A DNA stretch of 64,000 nucleotides from Thalassobaculum fulvum (GTDB lineage: Bacteria; Pseudomonadota; Alphaproteobacteria; Thalassobaculales; Thalassobaculaceae): the NCBI RefSeq assembly GCF_014652915.1, contig NZ_BMZS01000012.1:128515-192514 (forward strand), read 5' to 3'. The notes beneath the pieces were generated by a model, which worked only from the letters and a program-made list of their open reading frames with translations, made no database searches and was not told the DNA's origin. Positions 18,257 to 26,471 of the stretch are shown piece after piece (positions within the stretch are counted from its first letter, which is position 1; each line of letters opens with the position of its first letter). Position numbers and translations under genes: made by a program.

Positions 18257-19117
18257 TCAATCGAGCGCGCGGGCCAGAACGGCGTCGAGGCTCTCCGGCT
18301 CGCGGCCGAGCAGGCCGGCCGCGTCGGTGGTGACGGTCCGGTAGTCGCCGGTCGCCACCGAGCGGAACATCCCGCCGAGCGCTGTCACCATGAACGGCGG
18401 CAGCCCGGCCTGGGTCAGGCCATCCTCGAAGGCCGCCGTCGGGATCGACCGGTAGGCGATCTCCCGACCGGTGTGGCGCGATACCGCGTCGGCGACGTCC
18501 TGGAAGCCGATGGCCGCAGGACCGGTCAGTTCATAGGTGCGGCCGACATGACCGTCACCCAGCAGGACGTTGGCGGTCGCCTCCGCCAGGTCGGCACGGC
18601 TGATGAATGCCACCTTGCCGTCGCCGGCCGGTGCGGCGAGAGTGCCGGATTCCAGGGCGCGGCCGACGAAACCCAGGAGGTTGTCGGCATACACCCCGTT
18701 GCGCAGCAGCGTGTAAGCCAGCCCGCTCGCCTTCAGATAGACCTCGGTGTCGGCGTGGATGGCGGCGAACGGGAACGGACTGTCGGGTCGCGGGTCGACG
18801 AAGCTGGTGTAGACGACACGGCCAACCCCGGCGGCCCGGGCGGCGTCCACGGCGGTGCGGTGCTGCCGGATCCGGGCCTCGACCGGGGCGTCTCCCGAGA
18901 CGATCAGCAGGGTGTCGATATCGGCGAATGCCCGCGCGAGGGTGTCCGCAGTGTCGAAATCGCCGTGCCGGACATCGATGCCGGCATCCGCTAGGTCGCC
19001 GGCCCTGCCCGGATCGCGGACGCTGACCGCCAGCGGTGCGGCCGGTGCCCGGCGACGGAGGGAATCGACGACGAGGCGGCCGAGCTGGCCGTTGGCGCCG
19101 GTGACGAGGATGGTCAT
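18257..19117 (-). CDS. NmrA-like / quinone oxidoreductase-type NAD(P)-binding protein (YtfG-like)
   Basis: A 286-residue atypical short-chain dehydrogenase of the NmrA/QOR2 type. The N-terminal motif MTILVTGANGQLGRLVV is the NAD(P) Rossmann loop. The segments VVYTSFVDP and YTLLRNGVYADN are typical of the YtfG/QOR2 subgroup that reduces quinones. The start is the ATG at 19117, since sequence upstream in the same frame lacks family similarity. It is divergent from an HxlR-type regulator, an arrangement seen repeatedly for redox-responsive quinone reductases. Substrate is not known from sequence. Confidence 0.85.
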   Translation of the reverse strand: MTILVTGANGQLGRLVVDSLRRRAPAAPLAVSVRDPGRAGDLADAGIDVRHGDFDTADTLARAFADIDTLLIVSGDAPVEARIRQHRTAVDAARAAGVGRVVYTSFVDPRPDSPFPFAAIHADTEVYLKASGLAYTLLRNGVYADNLLGFVGRALESGTLAAPAGDGKVAFISRADLAEATANVLLGDGHVGRTYELTGPAAIGFQDVADAVSRHTGREIAYRSIPTAAFEDGLTQAGLPPFMVTALGGMFRSVATGDYRTVTTDAAGLLGREPESLDAVLARALD

Positions 19118-19160
19118 GACTCTACTCCTGGGTTCCGATTCGAGAGTTGGTCTCTTTTCG

Positions 19161-19172
19161 TAACCGCGGTAG
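19161..19172. promoter_or_regulatory. Candidate operator between NmrA-like gene and hxlR
   Basis: A small palindrome ACCGCGGT (19163-19170) with partly symmetric flanks lies near the centre of the 133-bp divergent intergenic region. It is the only clear dyad there and is a candidate HxlR-type operator. Weak evidence. Confidence 0.25.
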
Positions 19173-19250
19173 ATAAAGACCTGCCGGCGGGTCGCAAGAC
19201 GGCAGTTTTGCGGCCCATAGGCACCGGGCGGTAACCATCTGGAGGCGACG

Positions 19251-19625
19251 ATGGAGTGGGACGGCGATCTGGCGGAGTGCCCGGTGCGCGACGTTATCGA
19301 CCGGGTCGGCGACAAGTGGAGCGTGCTTCTGCTGCTCGAATTGAGCGCGGGCTCGCGCCGCTTCATGGTGCTGCGCCGTGCCCTGCCGGACATCTCGCAG
19401 CGCATGCTGACCAAGTCGCTGCGGCAGCTCGAGCGGGACGGGCTGGTGTCGCGCACCGTCTATCCGACCAAGCCGCCCAGCGTCGAGTATGCGTTGACGC
19501 CGCTCGGCGGGTCGCTGTTCGACACGTTGGGCAACCTAGTGCGCTGGGCCGACTCGCACCACGGCGAGATCCGCCGGGCCCGGGCCGAGTTCGACCGGCG
19601 CGAGGGGGACTCCGCGGCGGCCTGA
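19251..19625 (+). CDS. HxlR-family transcriptional regulator
   Basis: A 124-residue winged-helix protein of the HxlR family. It has [20 protein letters not shown] at the N-terminus, including the single conserved cysteine (Cys 9) used by redox-sensing members. The recognition region [19 protein letters not shown] and the C-terminal VEYALTPLG are also present. It probably represses the divergent NmrA/QOR-type gene in response to electrophilic or quinone stress; that is inferred from the gene pair. It ends nine bases before the convergent HAD gene. Confidence 0.9.
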   Translation: MEWDGDLAECPVRDVIDRVGDKWSVLLLLELSAGSRRFMVLRRALPDISQRMLTKSLRQLERDGLVSRTVYPTKPPSVEYALTPLGGSLFDTLGNLVRWADSHHGEIRRARAEFDRREGDSAAA

Positions 19626-19633
19626 TCGCCGGG

Positions 19634-20359
19634 CTACTCCTCCAGCAGCTCGGCGAGGCGGGTGATGACGCGGTCGGGCCGGGCGGGGTGCCCGGCGGGC
19701 AGGCCCCTGCCGGTCGGGTCGCGCCAGATCGCGTGGAAGCCGAGCCGCTGCGGCACCATCACCTCCCAGTCGAGGTTGTCGCCGACGATCCAGGTGTGCT
19801 CGACGGTCGTCCCGAGTGCGGCGAGGGCATGGGCATAGGCCTGCTCCTCGGGCTTCCCGAACCCCATCTCGCCCTCGATCTGGACGTGCACGAAATGCCG
19901 CTCCAGGTCGAAGCGCTCGATCTTGGCGCGCTGCGGCTCGGCGGCGCCGTTGGTGATCAGGCCGAGGCGTACGCCACGCTCGGCCAGGGCCACCAGGGTG
20001 TCGACCGCGTCGGGGAACAGCGCGGTCTCGGCGGTGCGCATGGCCTCGTAGTGGTCGGACAGCCGCTCGACGTAGCCGGCGTCCGCGACACCGGCGCTCT
20101 CCAGCCCTCGCGTCACGATGTTCCGGCGCGCGACGGCGATGTTCAGGCGTCCCTCGCGATGCCGGGCGGGATCCGACCAGAACCAGCGGGCGGCCCGGTG
20201 GATCGCCTCGGCCGCACCGTGCAGGTCGAGACCCTCCGGCCGCTCCGGCAGGGTGTCGATGGCGCGTCGCCATGCGGCCCGCGGGTCCGGGTGTGCGGTG
20301 ATCAGGGTGTCGTCCAGGTCGAACAGGATGGCGGGCGGCAGGCTGGGAGAGGGTCGCAT
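19634..20359 (-). CDS. HAD-superfamily hydrolase (phosphatase-like)
   Basis: A 241-residue HAD hydrolase, probably a phosphatase on a small substrate. Motif I FDLDDTLI is at residues 13-20 (nucleophile Asp14, acid/base Asp16). Motif II is LITNGAAEPQ, motif III the Lys in MGFGKPEEQAYAHAL, and motif IV WIVGDNLDWEV. An alpha-helical cap lies between motifs I and II, so it is subtype I. Specific substrate unknown. It lies 31 bp downstream of the long minus-strand flagellar operon and may be read from it. Confidence 0.87.
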   Translation of the reverse strand: MRPSPSLPPAILFDLDDTLITAHPDPRAAWRRAIDTLPERPEGLDLHGAAEAIHRAARWFWSDPARHREGRLNIAVARRNIVTRGLESAGVADAGYVERLSDHYEAMRTAETALFPDAVDTLVALAERGVRLGLITNGAAEPQRAKIERFDLERHFVHVQIEGEMGFGKPEEQAYAHALAALGTTVEHTWIVGDNLDWEVMVPQRLGFHAIWRDPTGRGLPAGHPARPDRVITRLAELLEE

Positions 20360-20390
20360 CGGGCTTCCGGAAGCGGCGCAGAGGGGAGGA

Positions 20391-22454
20391 TCAGACGGTC
20401 AGCTCGGTTGTACCGCCGGCGGCCGGGGCGTCCAAGTCGACCGGCAGCGGCGGCATGACTGGCGAGGCCTTGAAGCTCAGCCGGCCGACGATGCCGGTGC
20501 GCTCCAGCGTGCCGTCGAACAGCGCCTTGATGTCGCGGCGCATGACCGTCGGCAGCGGCCTGGTGGTGCGGATCAGCAGGTCGAGCAGCTCGTTGCGGAT
20601 CAGGCCGTCCAGCCGGAACGGGCCGAGGTTGGTGAGGTCGAGGTCCACCAGGAACGCCGTACCGGGCTTGCCGCTGCGGCCGTCGCGGCCGTCTCGGCGC
20701 TCGCGGCGGGTGAGCAGGCGGATCGGCCGGCGCTCGTCCCAGGCGACCGGAATCAGGTAGCTGCGCCAGCCGGCCTCGGACGGGTCGGCGGCGCGCTGCA
20801 GTGTCCTGAAGTCGTCGGACAGCGAATCCAGGAGCCGGCCTTGCCCGGCGCGCTCCAGGGCCTGGGCGGCGGTCCGCCCGAGCCAGGCGCGGACGTCGCC
20901 GACCCGCAGTGCCGTCATGAAGAACAGCAGGGTGGCGGTCATCTGCGGGCCCGGGCGCGGCATCGCCTCGATCGCCTGCCGGGCGCCGGCCGGGCCGAGC
21001 TGCTCCTCGAGCACCCGCAGCGTCGCCTCCAGCGCCGGCCATTCCCGGGCCAGCACGCTCAGCGGGGCGGCGCGCTCGGGGGTTCCGGCGGTCCGCGACG
21101 CCAGCACGTCCAGCGCGATCCGCGTGCCGAGCCGCAGGTCGGCGCGGGCATCGAGCGCGAGGTTGCCGACCGGCGACTCCACCACCGGGCGGCCGGCGGC
21201 TGTCAGCCCCGCGATCTGGCCGGCGATCCGGCCGGGCGTGCCGGCGGCGGTCTGGACCAGGCCGGTGACCGCCCGGGCGGCGCCCTCGGGGCGAGCCTCG
21301 GCCTGGCCGATCGCGGCCACGCGAACGGTCAGCACGGCGCCGTTCGGGAGAGCGGTGCCGCCGGCGGCCTGGGCCGTGGCGGCAGCGGTCGCCGGGGTTG
21401 CCTGGGGGGCGTTCGTGACGGCGTTCGTGGCGGCGGCCGAGGCGGCAGCCGCGGGGCCGGTTGCCGGTTGGGCGAGGGCGGCCCGTGGCGACGAGCCCGA
21501 CGCCGGCGCGCTGCCCGCGGGCGTGGTCGCGGTCGGCACCGCTGGCGGGGCGGGCGACGAACCGGCGGTCGGTGGCCCGGACTGGACCGTCGGTGCCGCC
21601 GGCGATCCGGTGGCCGCGGGCGGGGTGCCCGACGGTGCGGTTCCGGTCGGTGGGGCTCCTGTCGGCGTCGTTCCTGTCGAGGCGGAGCCCGGGTTGGCGA
21701 CCACCGGAGCGCCAGGGGGCGGGGGCGCGGCCGGAACCGCCGCGCTCGGCGCCGGAGTGGGGGCCGGGGCGCCGCCCGGTGTCGTCGGCGTTGGCGTTCC
21801 CGGCGTTGGCGTTCCCGGGGGCGGAGCAGGGGGCACCGATGCCCGGGACGATTGGGCGGCTACTGCCGACGCGGCCGACTGGGCGGCCGGGCCCGGCACC
21901 ACGGTGGCCTGCACGATCCGGCCGACCGCGAGCGGCACGGTCGGCGCCGGCGCGGTAGTGCCGGTCGTCACCGCCGGCTGGGTGGCGGCCTGGGTCGGCA
22001 CGCCGCCGGTTCCGGCGGTCGGGGCTCCGCGGACGGTGAGCTGGACGATCGGCGGCTGGGTGCCCGGATTGCGGATCTCGACGGTGACCGGCGTCCCCGG
22101 CTTGAGCAGTTGCGCGACCTGAGCACGGCTGAGCTCGAGCCGGACGTCGCCCTGGGCGGTGCGCACGGTGACGCGGCCGTCGGCCGCGGCCTGGCGCACC
22201 AGGCCCTCGACGGTCGTGCCGGCGGCGGCGCGCGCGAGATCGGGCGGCAGTTCCGGGGCCCGGGCCGGGCTGCCGGGGGCTTGCGCGGCGACGGGTTGCG
22301 GTTGGCTCGCCTGCGGCGCCGCCTGGGCGGATCCGCCCTGACCGCCGGCGGGTGCGGCCTGGCTGCTGCCGGCCTGCTGGCCGGAGGTTTGGGGCGAGGA
22401 CGAGGGAGCCGGGGGGCTGCCCGACGGCGGCGACGCCGAGGGGATGTCGCTCAC
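20391..22454 (-). CDS. Pro/Ala-rich protein, FliK-like (possible second hook-length/type III export substrate)
   Basis: A 687-residue protein. The first 370 residues are low-complexity Pro/Ala/Gly/Thr, interrupted by a short beta-rich segment near 80-145. The C-terminal 300 residues are folded, with FLVDLDLTNLGPFRLDGLIR, which resembles the FliK C-terminal layout (a long disordered ruler followed by a globular domain). The family is not certain: a true fliK with the canonical C-terminal domain lies at 36.1-38.0 kb. It overlaps flhG by four bases (ATGA) and ends the fliF operon, so a flagellar role is very likely. Exact function is unassigned. Confidence 0.6.
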   Translation of the reverse strand: MSDIPSASPPSGSPPAPSSSPQTSGQQAGSSQAAPAGGQGGSAQAAPQASQPQPVAAQAPGSPARAPELPPDLARAAAGTTVEGLVRQAAADGRVTVRTAQGDVRLELSRAQVAQLLKPGTPVTVEIRNPGTQPPIVQLTVRGAPTAGTGGVPTQAATQPAVTTGTTAPAPTVPLAVGRIVQATVVPGPAAQSAASAVAAQSSRASVPPAPPPGTPTPGTPTPTTPGGAPAPTPAPSAAVPAAPPPPGAPVVANPGSASTGTTPTGAPPTGTAPSGTPPAATGSPAAPTVQSGPPTAGSSPAPPAVPTATTPAGSAPASGSSPRAALAQPATGPAAAASAAATNAVTNAPQATPATAAATAQAAGGTALPNGAVLTVRVAAIGQAEARPEGAARAVTGLVQTAAGTPGRIAGQIAGLTAAGRPVVESPVGNLALDARADLRLGTRIALDVLASRTAGTPERAAPLSVLAREWPALEATLRVLEEQLGPAGARQAIEAMPRPGPQMTATLLFFMTALRVGDVRAWLGRTAAQALERAGQGRLLDSLSDDFRTLQRAADPSEAGWRSYLIPVAWDERRPIRLLTRRERRDGRDGRSGKPGTAFLVDLDLTNLGPFRLDGLIRNELLDLLIRTTRPLPTVMRRDIKALFDGTLERTGIVGRLSFKASPVMPPLPVDLDAPAAGGTTELTV

Positions 22455-23272
22455 CGGGTCTCCTGCAGGTGCTCGGCGATCGCCTCGACGTCGAGCGCGG
22501 CGTCGGCACCGGGGTAGCGGATCATGATCGGGGTCTGGGTCCGGATCGCCTCGATCACCTTGCGGTCGCGCCGGATGATCCCGGCCAGCGGAGGCTCGGC
22601 CTTCAGGAAGTTGGCGCAGGCCTTGCGCAGGGTCTCGTAGGTGCGCTGGCCCTCGGCCTTGCTGTCGGCCGCATTGATCACCACCCGCACGTCGGCGGTC
22701 GGGTCGTTGGTCAGCGTCACCTTGATGAAGGCGTAGGCGTCGGTCAGCGAGGTCGGCTCGGCGGTCGCGACCACCAGGATGGTTCCGGCCCGGCCCGAAA
22801 GCAGCCGGACGGTGCGGTCGAGCCCGGCGCCCATGTCCATGACCACGCTGTCATAGGACCGGCCGAGTTCGATGAGCTCGGTGCCGAGCGCGCCCAGGCG
22901 GTTCGACGGCAGCTGCGCGAGGTTCCCGGAGCCGGAGCGTCCGGCGATGATGTCGAACTGACCCTCGTCGTAGCGTACCCGCGCCTGGGCGAGCGACAGC
23001 CGGCCGGCCAGCACGCCGCCGAGGTCGCGCTGCGGCATCAGGCCGAGCTGGATGTCGACGTTGGCGAGGCCGAGGTCGGCGTCGAACAGCAGGACCTTCC
23101 GGCCGGCCCGCGACAGGGCGTGGCACAACGTAACCGCGAACCAGGTCTTGCCGACGCCGCCCTTGCCGGACGCCACCGCGATGAGGTTCCGGCCCTTCGC
23201 CAGCTTGGTCGGAGGACCGGCAGGGGTCGGAGCACCGGACGGAACCATTGTGGATCCTTTCGCGCGCATCAT
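22451..23272 (-). CDS. flhG: MinD-like flagellar number/placement ATPase FlhG
   Basis: A MinD/ParA-type ATPase that partners FlhF in setting flagellar number and location at the membrane. The 273-residue protein has the deviant Walker A ASGKGGVGKTW (about residues 34-44), the switch segment LLFDADLGLANVDIQLG, and a second switch around VVMDMGAGLD. Its ATG overlaps the flhF stop (ATGA). In-frame ATG codons at 23269 and 23248 are possible shorter starts. The gene order flhA-flhF-flhG is the standard one. Confidence 0.9.
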   Translation of the reverse strand: MMRAKGSTMVPSGAPTPAGPPTKLAKGRNLIAVASGKGGVGKTWFAVTLCHALSRAGRKVLLFDADLGLANVDIQLGLMPQRDLGGVLAGRLSLAQARVRYDEGQFDIIAGRSGSGNLAQLPSNRLGALGTELIELGRSYDSVVMDMGAGLDRTVRLLSGRAGTILVVATAEPTSLTDAYAFIKVTLTNDPTADVRVVINAADSKAEGQRTYETLRKACANFLKAEPPLAGIIRRDRKVIEAIRTQTPIMIRYPGADAALDVEAIAEHLQETR

Positions 23273-24228
23273 TCCGCGGCCTGATCGCGGGTTGCAGCAT
23301 ACTTCGGAAGCAACAGGCGTGCCAACGACACCGGGTTCAGCGGCGCCAGCCCGTCGGCGACGCTGGCGCCGATCCCGACCTCGGTGAACGCCAGCCGCCC
23401 GGCGCTCGCCGCGCTCAGCAGGCCGCCGAGCCGGCGGGCGATGTCGAGGCGGGTCGCCAACAACCTTCGCGCGCCTATCGCGGCATAGGCGTGGGCCTGG
23501 TCGGCGGCTTCCAGCGGGTCGCCGCCGGCGGCCATGACCAGCACCGCCTCGGCCTCGATCGCCTCGATCAGCCGGCGCTGGCGCTCCGCGTCCTCGGCCT
23601 CGAACGGGTTGCCGCCGGCGCAGTCGACCAGGATCAGCGAGTCCGGGCGGGCGGCCGAGACCGCGTCCTGCAGCGCCGCCGGGGTGTCGGCCTGCTGCAG
23701 GTCGACCTCGAGCAGGCGGGTGAAGGCGTGCAGCTGCTCGTAGCCGCCGGCCCGCTGGGTGTCGGTGGTGATCACGCTGACCGGCCGGCGGTTCATCACC
23801 GCCCGGGTCGCCAGCTTCGCCGTGGTGACGGTCTTGCCGGCGCCCGGCATGCCCATCAGCAGGACCGGCCGCCGGCCCGACATCGGCACCGGCTGGAACT
23901 TGAAGTGCTGGTCGAGGGCGCCGGCCAGGGCCAGCAGCGGATCATCGGCGTCCAGCGAGCCGGCCGCCCGGGTCAGCTTGTCGGCGAGTTCGCCCGGCAC
24001 GTTGTGATGCGCCAGCGCGTCGGCGATCTCGTCGAGCGGATCGGCGTCCTCGACGTACTGGTCGTAGTGATCCTCGTCCTCGACCGCCTCGATGGCGGCG
24101 GTGATCCGCACGCCGAGGCCGCCGTCACCCTTCTGCGTCGAGACGATGATCGCGTCGGGCCCGAGATGGGTCTTCACGAGGTTCATGGCCTCGGCCATCG
24201 ACGGCGCGTTGAAGGTCTTCAGCCGCAT
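23269..24228 (-). CDS. flhF: SRP-type GTPase FlhF
   Basis: FlhF marks the pole or site where the flagellum is built. The 319-residue protein has the FlhF N-terminal segment MRLKTFNAPSMAEAMNLVK, a variable acidic region, and an SRP-GTPase NG domain from about residue 70. Its P-loop is MGMPGAGKTVTTAKLA (125-140), with TTDTQRAGGYEQL and ILVDCAGGNPF further on. The C-terminal guanine-specificity loop is less clear (TRLDIARRLGG). It starts 79 bp after flhA and overlaps flhG. Confidence 0.9.
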   Translation of the reverse strand: MRLKTFNAPSMAEAMNLVKTHLGPDAIIVSTQKGDGGLGVRITAAIEAVEDEDHYDQYVEDADPLDEIADALAHHNVPGELADKLTRAAGSLDADDPLLALAGALDQHFKFQPVPMSGRRPVLLMGMPGAGKTVTTAKLATRAVMNRRPVSVITTDTQRAGGYEQLHAFTRLLEVDLQQADTPAALQDAVSAARPDSLILVDCAGGNPFEAEDAERQRRLIEAIEAEAVLVMAAGGDPLEAADQAHAYAAIGARRLLATRLDIARRLGGLLSAASAGRLAFTEVGIGASVADGLAPLNPVSLARLLLPKYAATRDQAAE

Positions 24229-24307
24229 CGGCGAGCCTCAGACGGCTTTCCGGCGCCCCGCACGGCGCGCTGTCCGCCGGCTCGCGGATGCTTGTTGTGG
24301 TCGCCCC

Positions 24308-26437
24308 TCATATCTGCCCGAGTGTTCGAATCTTGGCCTTCGGGTGGATCTCGTTCTGCGACATTACCACGGTCTGCGGGCGGAAACGCTCGATGATCGA
24401 CCGCACGTAGGGGCGAATCATCGGCGACGTCAGCAGGCAGGGCTGCTCGCCCATCGCGGTGTACTTGTCGAACTGGTGGCGGACCGTGGTGATGAACTGC
24501 TGCAGCCGGCTCGGCGCCATCGACAGCTGGCGGTCGTCGCCCTGGCCGACCAGCGACTCCGCGAACGCCTGCTCCCATTCCGGCGACAGCGAGACCAGCG
24601 GGATCACCCCCTCCTCGTCGGCGTAGGCCTCGCTGATCTGCCGGGCGAGGCGGGCCCGCACGTGCTCGGTGATGGTCGCCACGTTGCGGCTGTAGCCGGC
24701 GGCCTCGGCCACGCCTTCGAGGATGGTCGGCAGGTCGCGGATCGAGATCCGCTCGGCCAGCAGGTTCTGCAGGACGCGCTGCAGGCCGCCGACCGAGATC
24801 TGCGCCGGCACCACGTCGGCGACCAGCTTCTGGTTGCGGTCGCCGAGCTCGTCCAGCAGCTTCTGGGTCTCGCCGTAGGACAGCAGCTCCGACATGTTGT
24901 CGCGCACCAGTTCGGTCAGGTGCGTGGTGATCACGGTCGACGGGTCGACCACGGTATAGCCCTTGAACAGCGCCTCCTCGCGCAGGTCGGGCGAGATCCA
25001 CATGGCCGGCAGGCCGAAGGTCGGCTCCCTTGTATCGGTGCCGGGCAGGTCGATCTTGCCGCCGGTCGGGTCCATCACCAGCAGCCGGTTCGGCCGCAGC
25101 TCGCCGCGTCCGACCTCGATCTCCTTGACCCGGATCACGTAGGTGTTGGCGCCGAGCTGGAGGTTATCCTGGATCCGGACCTGCGGCATGATGAAGCCGC
25201 TCTCGGCGGCCAGCTGCCGGCGCAGCGCCTTGATCTGGTCGGTCAGGCGCTGGCCCTCGACCGCCTCGTTGATCAGCGGCAGCAGGCCGTAGCCGAGCTC
25301 CAGGCGGATCAGGTCGATCTGCAGCGCCGACGAGATCGGCTCCTCCGGCGGCGGCGCCGCGGCGGCGGTCTCCTCGGCCTCGACCGCGGCGGCCTTCGCT
25401 TCCTCCTGGCCGCGCCACAGGAAGTAGGCGCCGCTGCCGGTCACGCCGGCGATCAGCAGGAACGGGATCATCGGGATGCCGGGCAGCATCGCCATGATGA
25501 TCATCAGGCCGGAGCTCATCATGAGCGCCTTCGGGTAGCCGCCGAGCTGCCCGAACACCGACTCGTCGGCCGATCCCTCGGCGCCGCCCTTGGTGACCAG
25601 CATGCCGGCGGCGGTCGACACGATAAGGGCCGGGATCTGGCTGACCAGGCCGTCGCCGACCGTCAGGATCGTGTAGGTCATCGACGCGTCGGAGAACGAC
25701 ATGCCCTGCTGGGCCATGCCGATGATCATGCCGCCGACCACGTTGATCAGGGTGATCAGCAGGCCGGCGACCGCGTCGCCGCGCACGAACTTCGAGGCGC
25801 CGTCCATCGACCCGAAGAAGCTGCTCTCCTGGCTCAGTTCCTCGCGCCGGGTCCGGGCCTCGTCCTCGTTGATCAGGCCCGACGACAGGTCGGCGTCGAT
25901 CGCCATCTGCTTGCCGGGCATCGCGTCCAGGCTGAACCGGGCCGACACCTCGGCGATGCGTCCGGAACCCTTGGTGATGACGATGAAGTTCACGATCACC
26001 AGGATCGCGAACACGATCACGCCGATCACCGGGTTGCCGGACATCATGAAGTTGCCGAACGCCTGGATCACCTGGCCGGCGGCGTCGGTGCCGGTGTGAC
26101 CCTCGCCCAGGATCAGCCGGGTCGAGGCCAGGTTCAGCGCCAGCCGCAGCATGGTGGCGATCAGCAGGACCATCGGGAAGGCGCTGAAGTCCAGCGGCTT
26201 CCGGATGAACATCACGGTCATCAGGATCAGCACCGAGAACACCAGCGAGATCGCCAGACAGAAGTCCAGCAGCCAGGTCGGCATCGGCAGGATCAGGACC
26301 GACAGGATGGCGATGACGCCAGCCGCCAGCATGATGTCGCCGCGCCGCAGGGCGTCGGTCACGCTGCCGAGGGTCGGCATGGTGAGCCCGCCCATCGGCC
26401 GGCGGCCGTCGTTGCCCTGTCCTGAGGTGTCCGCCAT
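24308..26437 (-). CDS. flhA: Flagellar type III export gate protein FlhA
   Basis: Integral membrane component of the export gate; its cytoplasmic ring docks chaperone-substrate complexes. The 709-residue protein has about eight membrane segments in the first 330 residues. The conserved cytoplasmic loop is MPGKQMAIDADLSSGLINEDEA, and GDAVAGLLITLINVVGGMIIG marks the channel. The soluble C-terminal domain follows an acidic/Ala linker near residue 340. Normal length. It lies 34 bp after flbD in the same operon. Confidence 0.96.
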   Translation of the reverse strand: MADTSGQGNDGRRPMGGLTMPTLGSVTDALRRGDIMLAAGVIAILSVLILPMPTWLLDFCLAISLVFSVLILMTVMFIRKPLDFSAFPMVLLIATMLRLALNLASTRLILGEGHTGTDAAGQVIQAFGNFMMSGNPVIGVIVFAILVIVNFIVITKGSGRIAEVSARFSLDAMPGKQMAIDADLSSGLINEDEARTRREELSQESSFFGSMDGASKFVRGDAVAGLLITLINVVGGMIIGMAQQGMSFSDASMTYTILTVGDGLVSQIPALIVSTAAGMLVTKGGAEGSADESVFGQLGGYPKALMMSSGLMIIMAMLPGIPMIPFLLIAGVTGSGAYFLWRGQEEAKAAAVEAEETAAAAPPPEEPISSALQIDLIRLELGYGLLPLINEAVEGQRLTDQIKALRRQLAAESGFIMPQVRIQDNLQLGANTYVIRVKEIEVGRGELRPNRLLVMDPTGGKIDLPGTDTREPTFGLPAMWISPDLREEALFKGYTVVDPSTVITTHLTELVRDNMSELLSYGETQKLLDELGDRNQKLVADVVPAQISVGGLQRVLQNLLAERISIRDLPTILEGVAEAAGYSRNVATITEHVRARLARQISEAYADEEGVIPLVSLSPEWEQAFAESLVGQGDDRQLSMAPSRLQQFITTVRHQFDKYTAMGEQPCLLTSPMIRPYVRSIIERFRPQTVVMSQNEIHPKAKIRTLGQI

Positions 26438-26471
26438 CTCTCAGGCCGCTCCCCGAGGTGCCGTCAATGCA

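Noticed and set aside
18257-20359. The NmrA/HxlR/HAD genes as a horizontally acquired island
   Set aside because: Base composition and codon use look like those of the neighbours and no mobility gene or flanking repeat is present.
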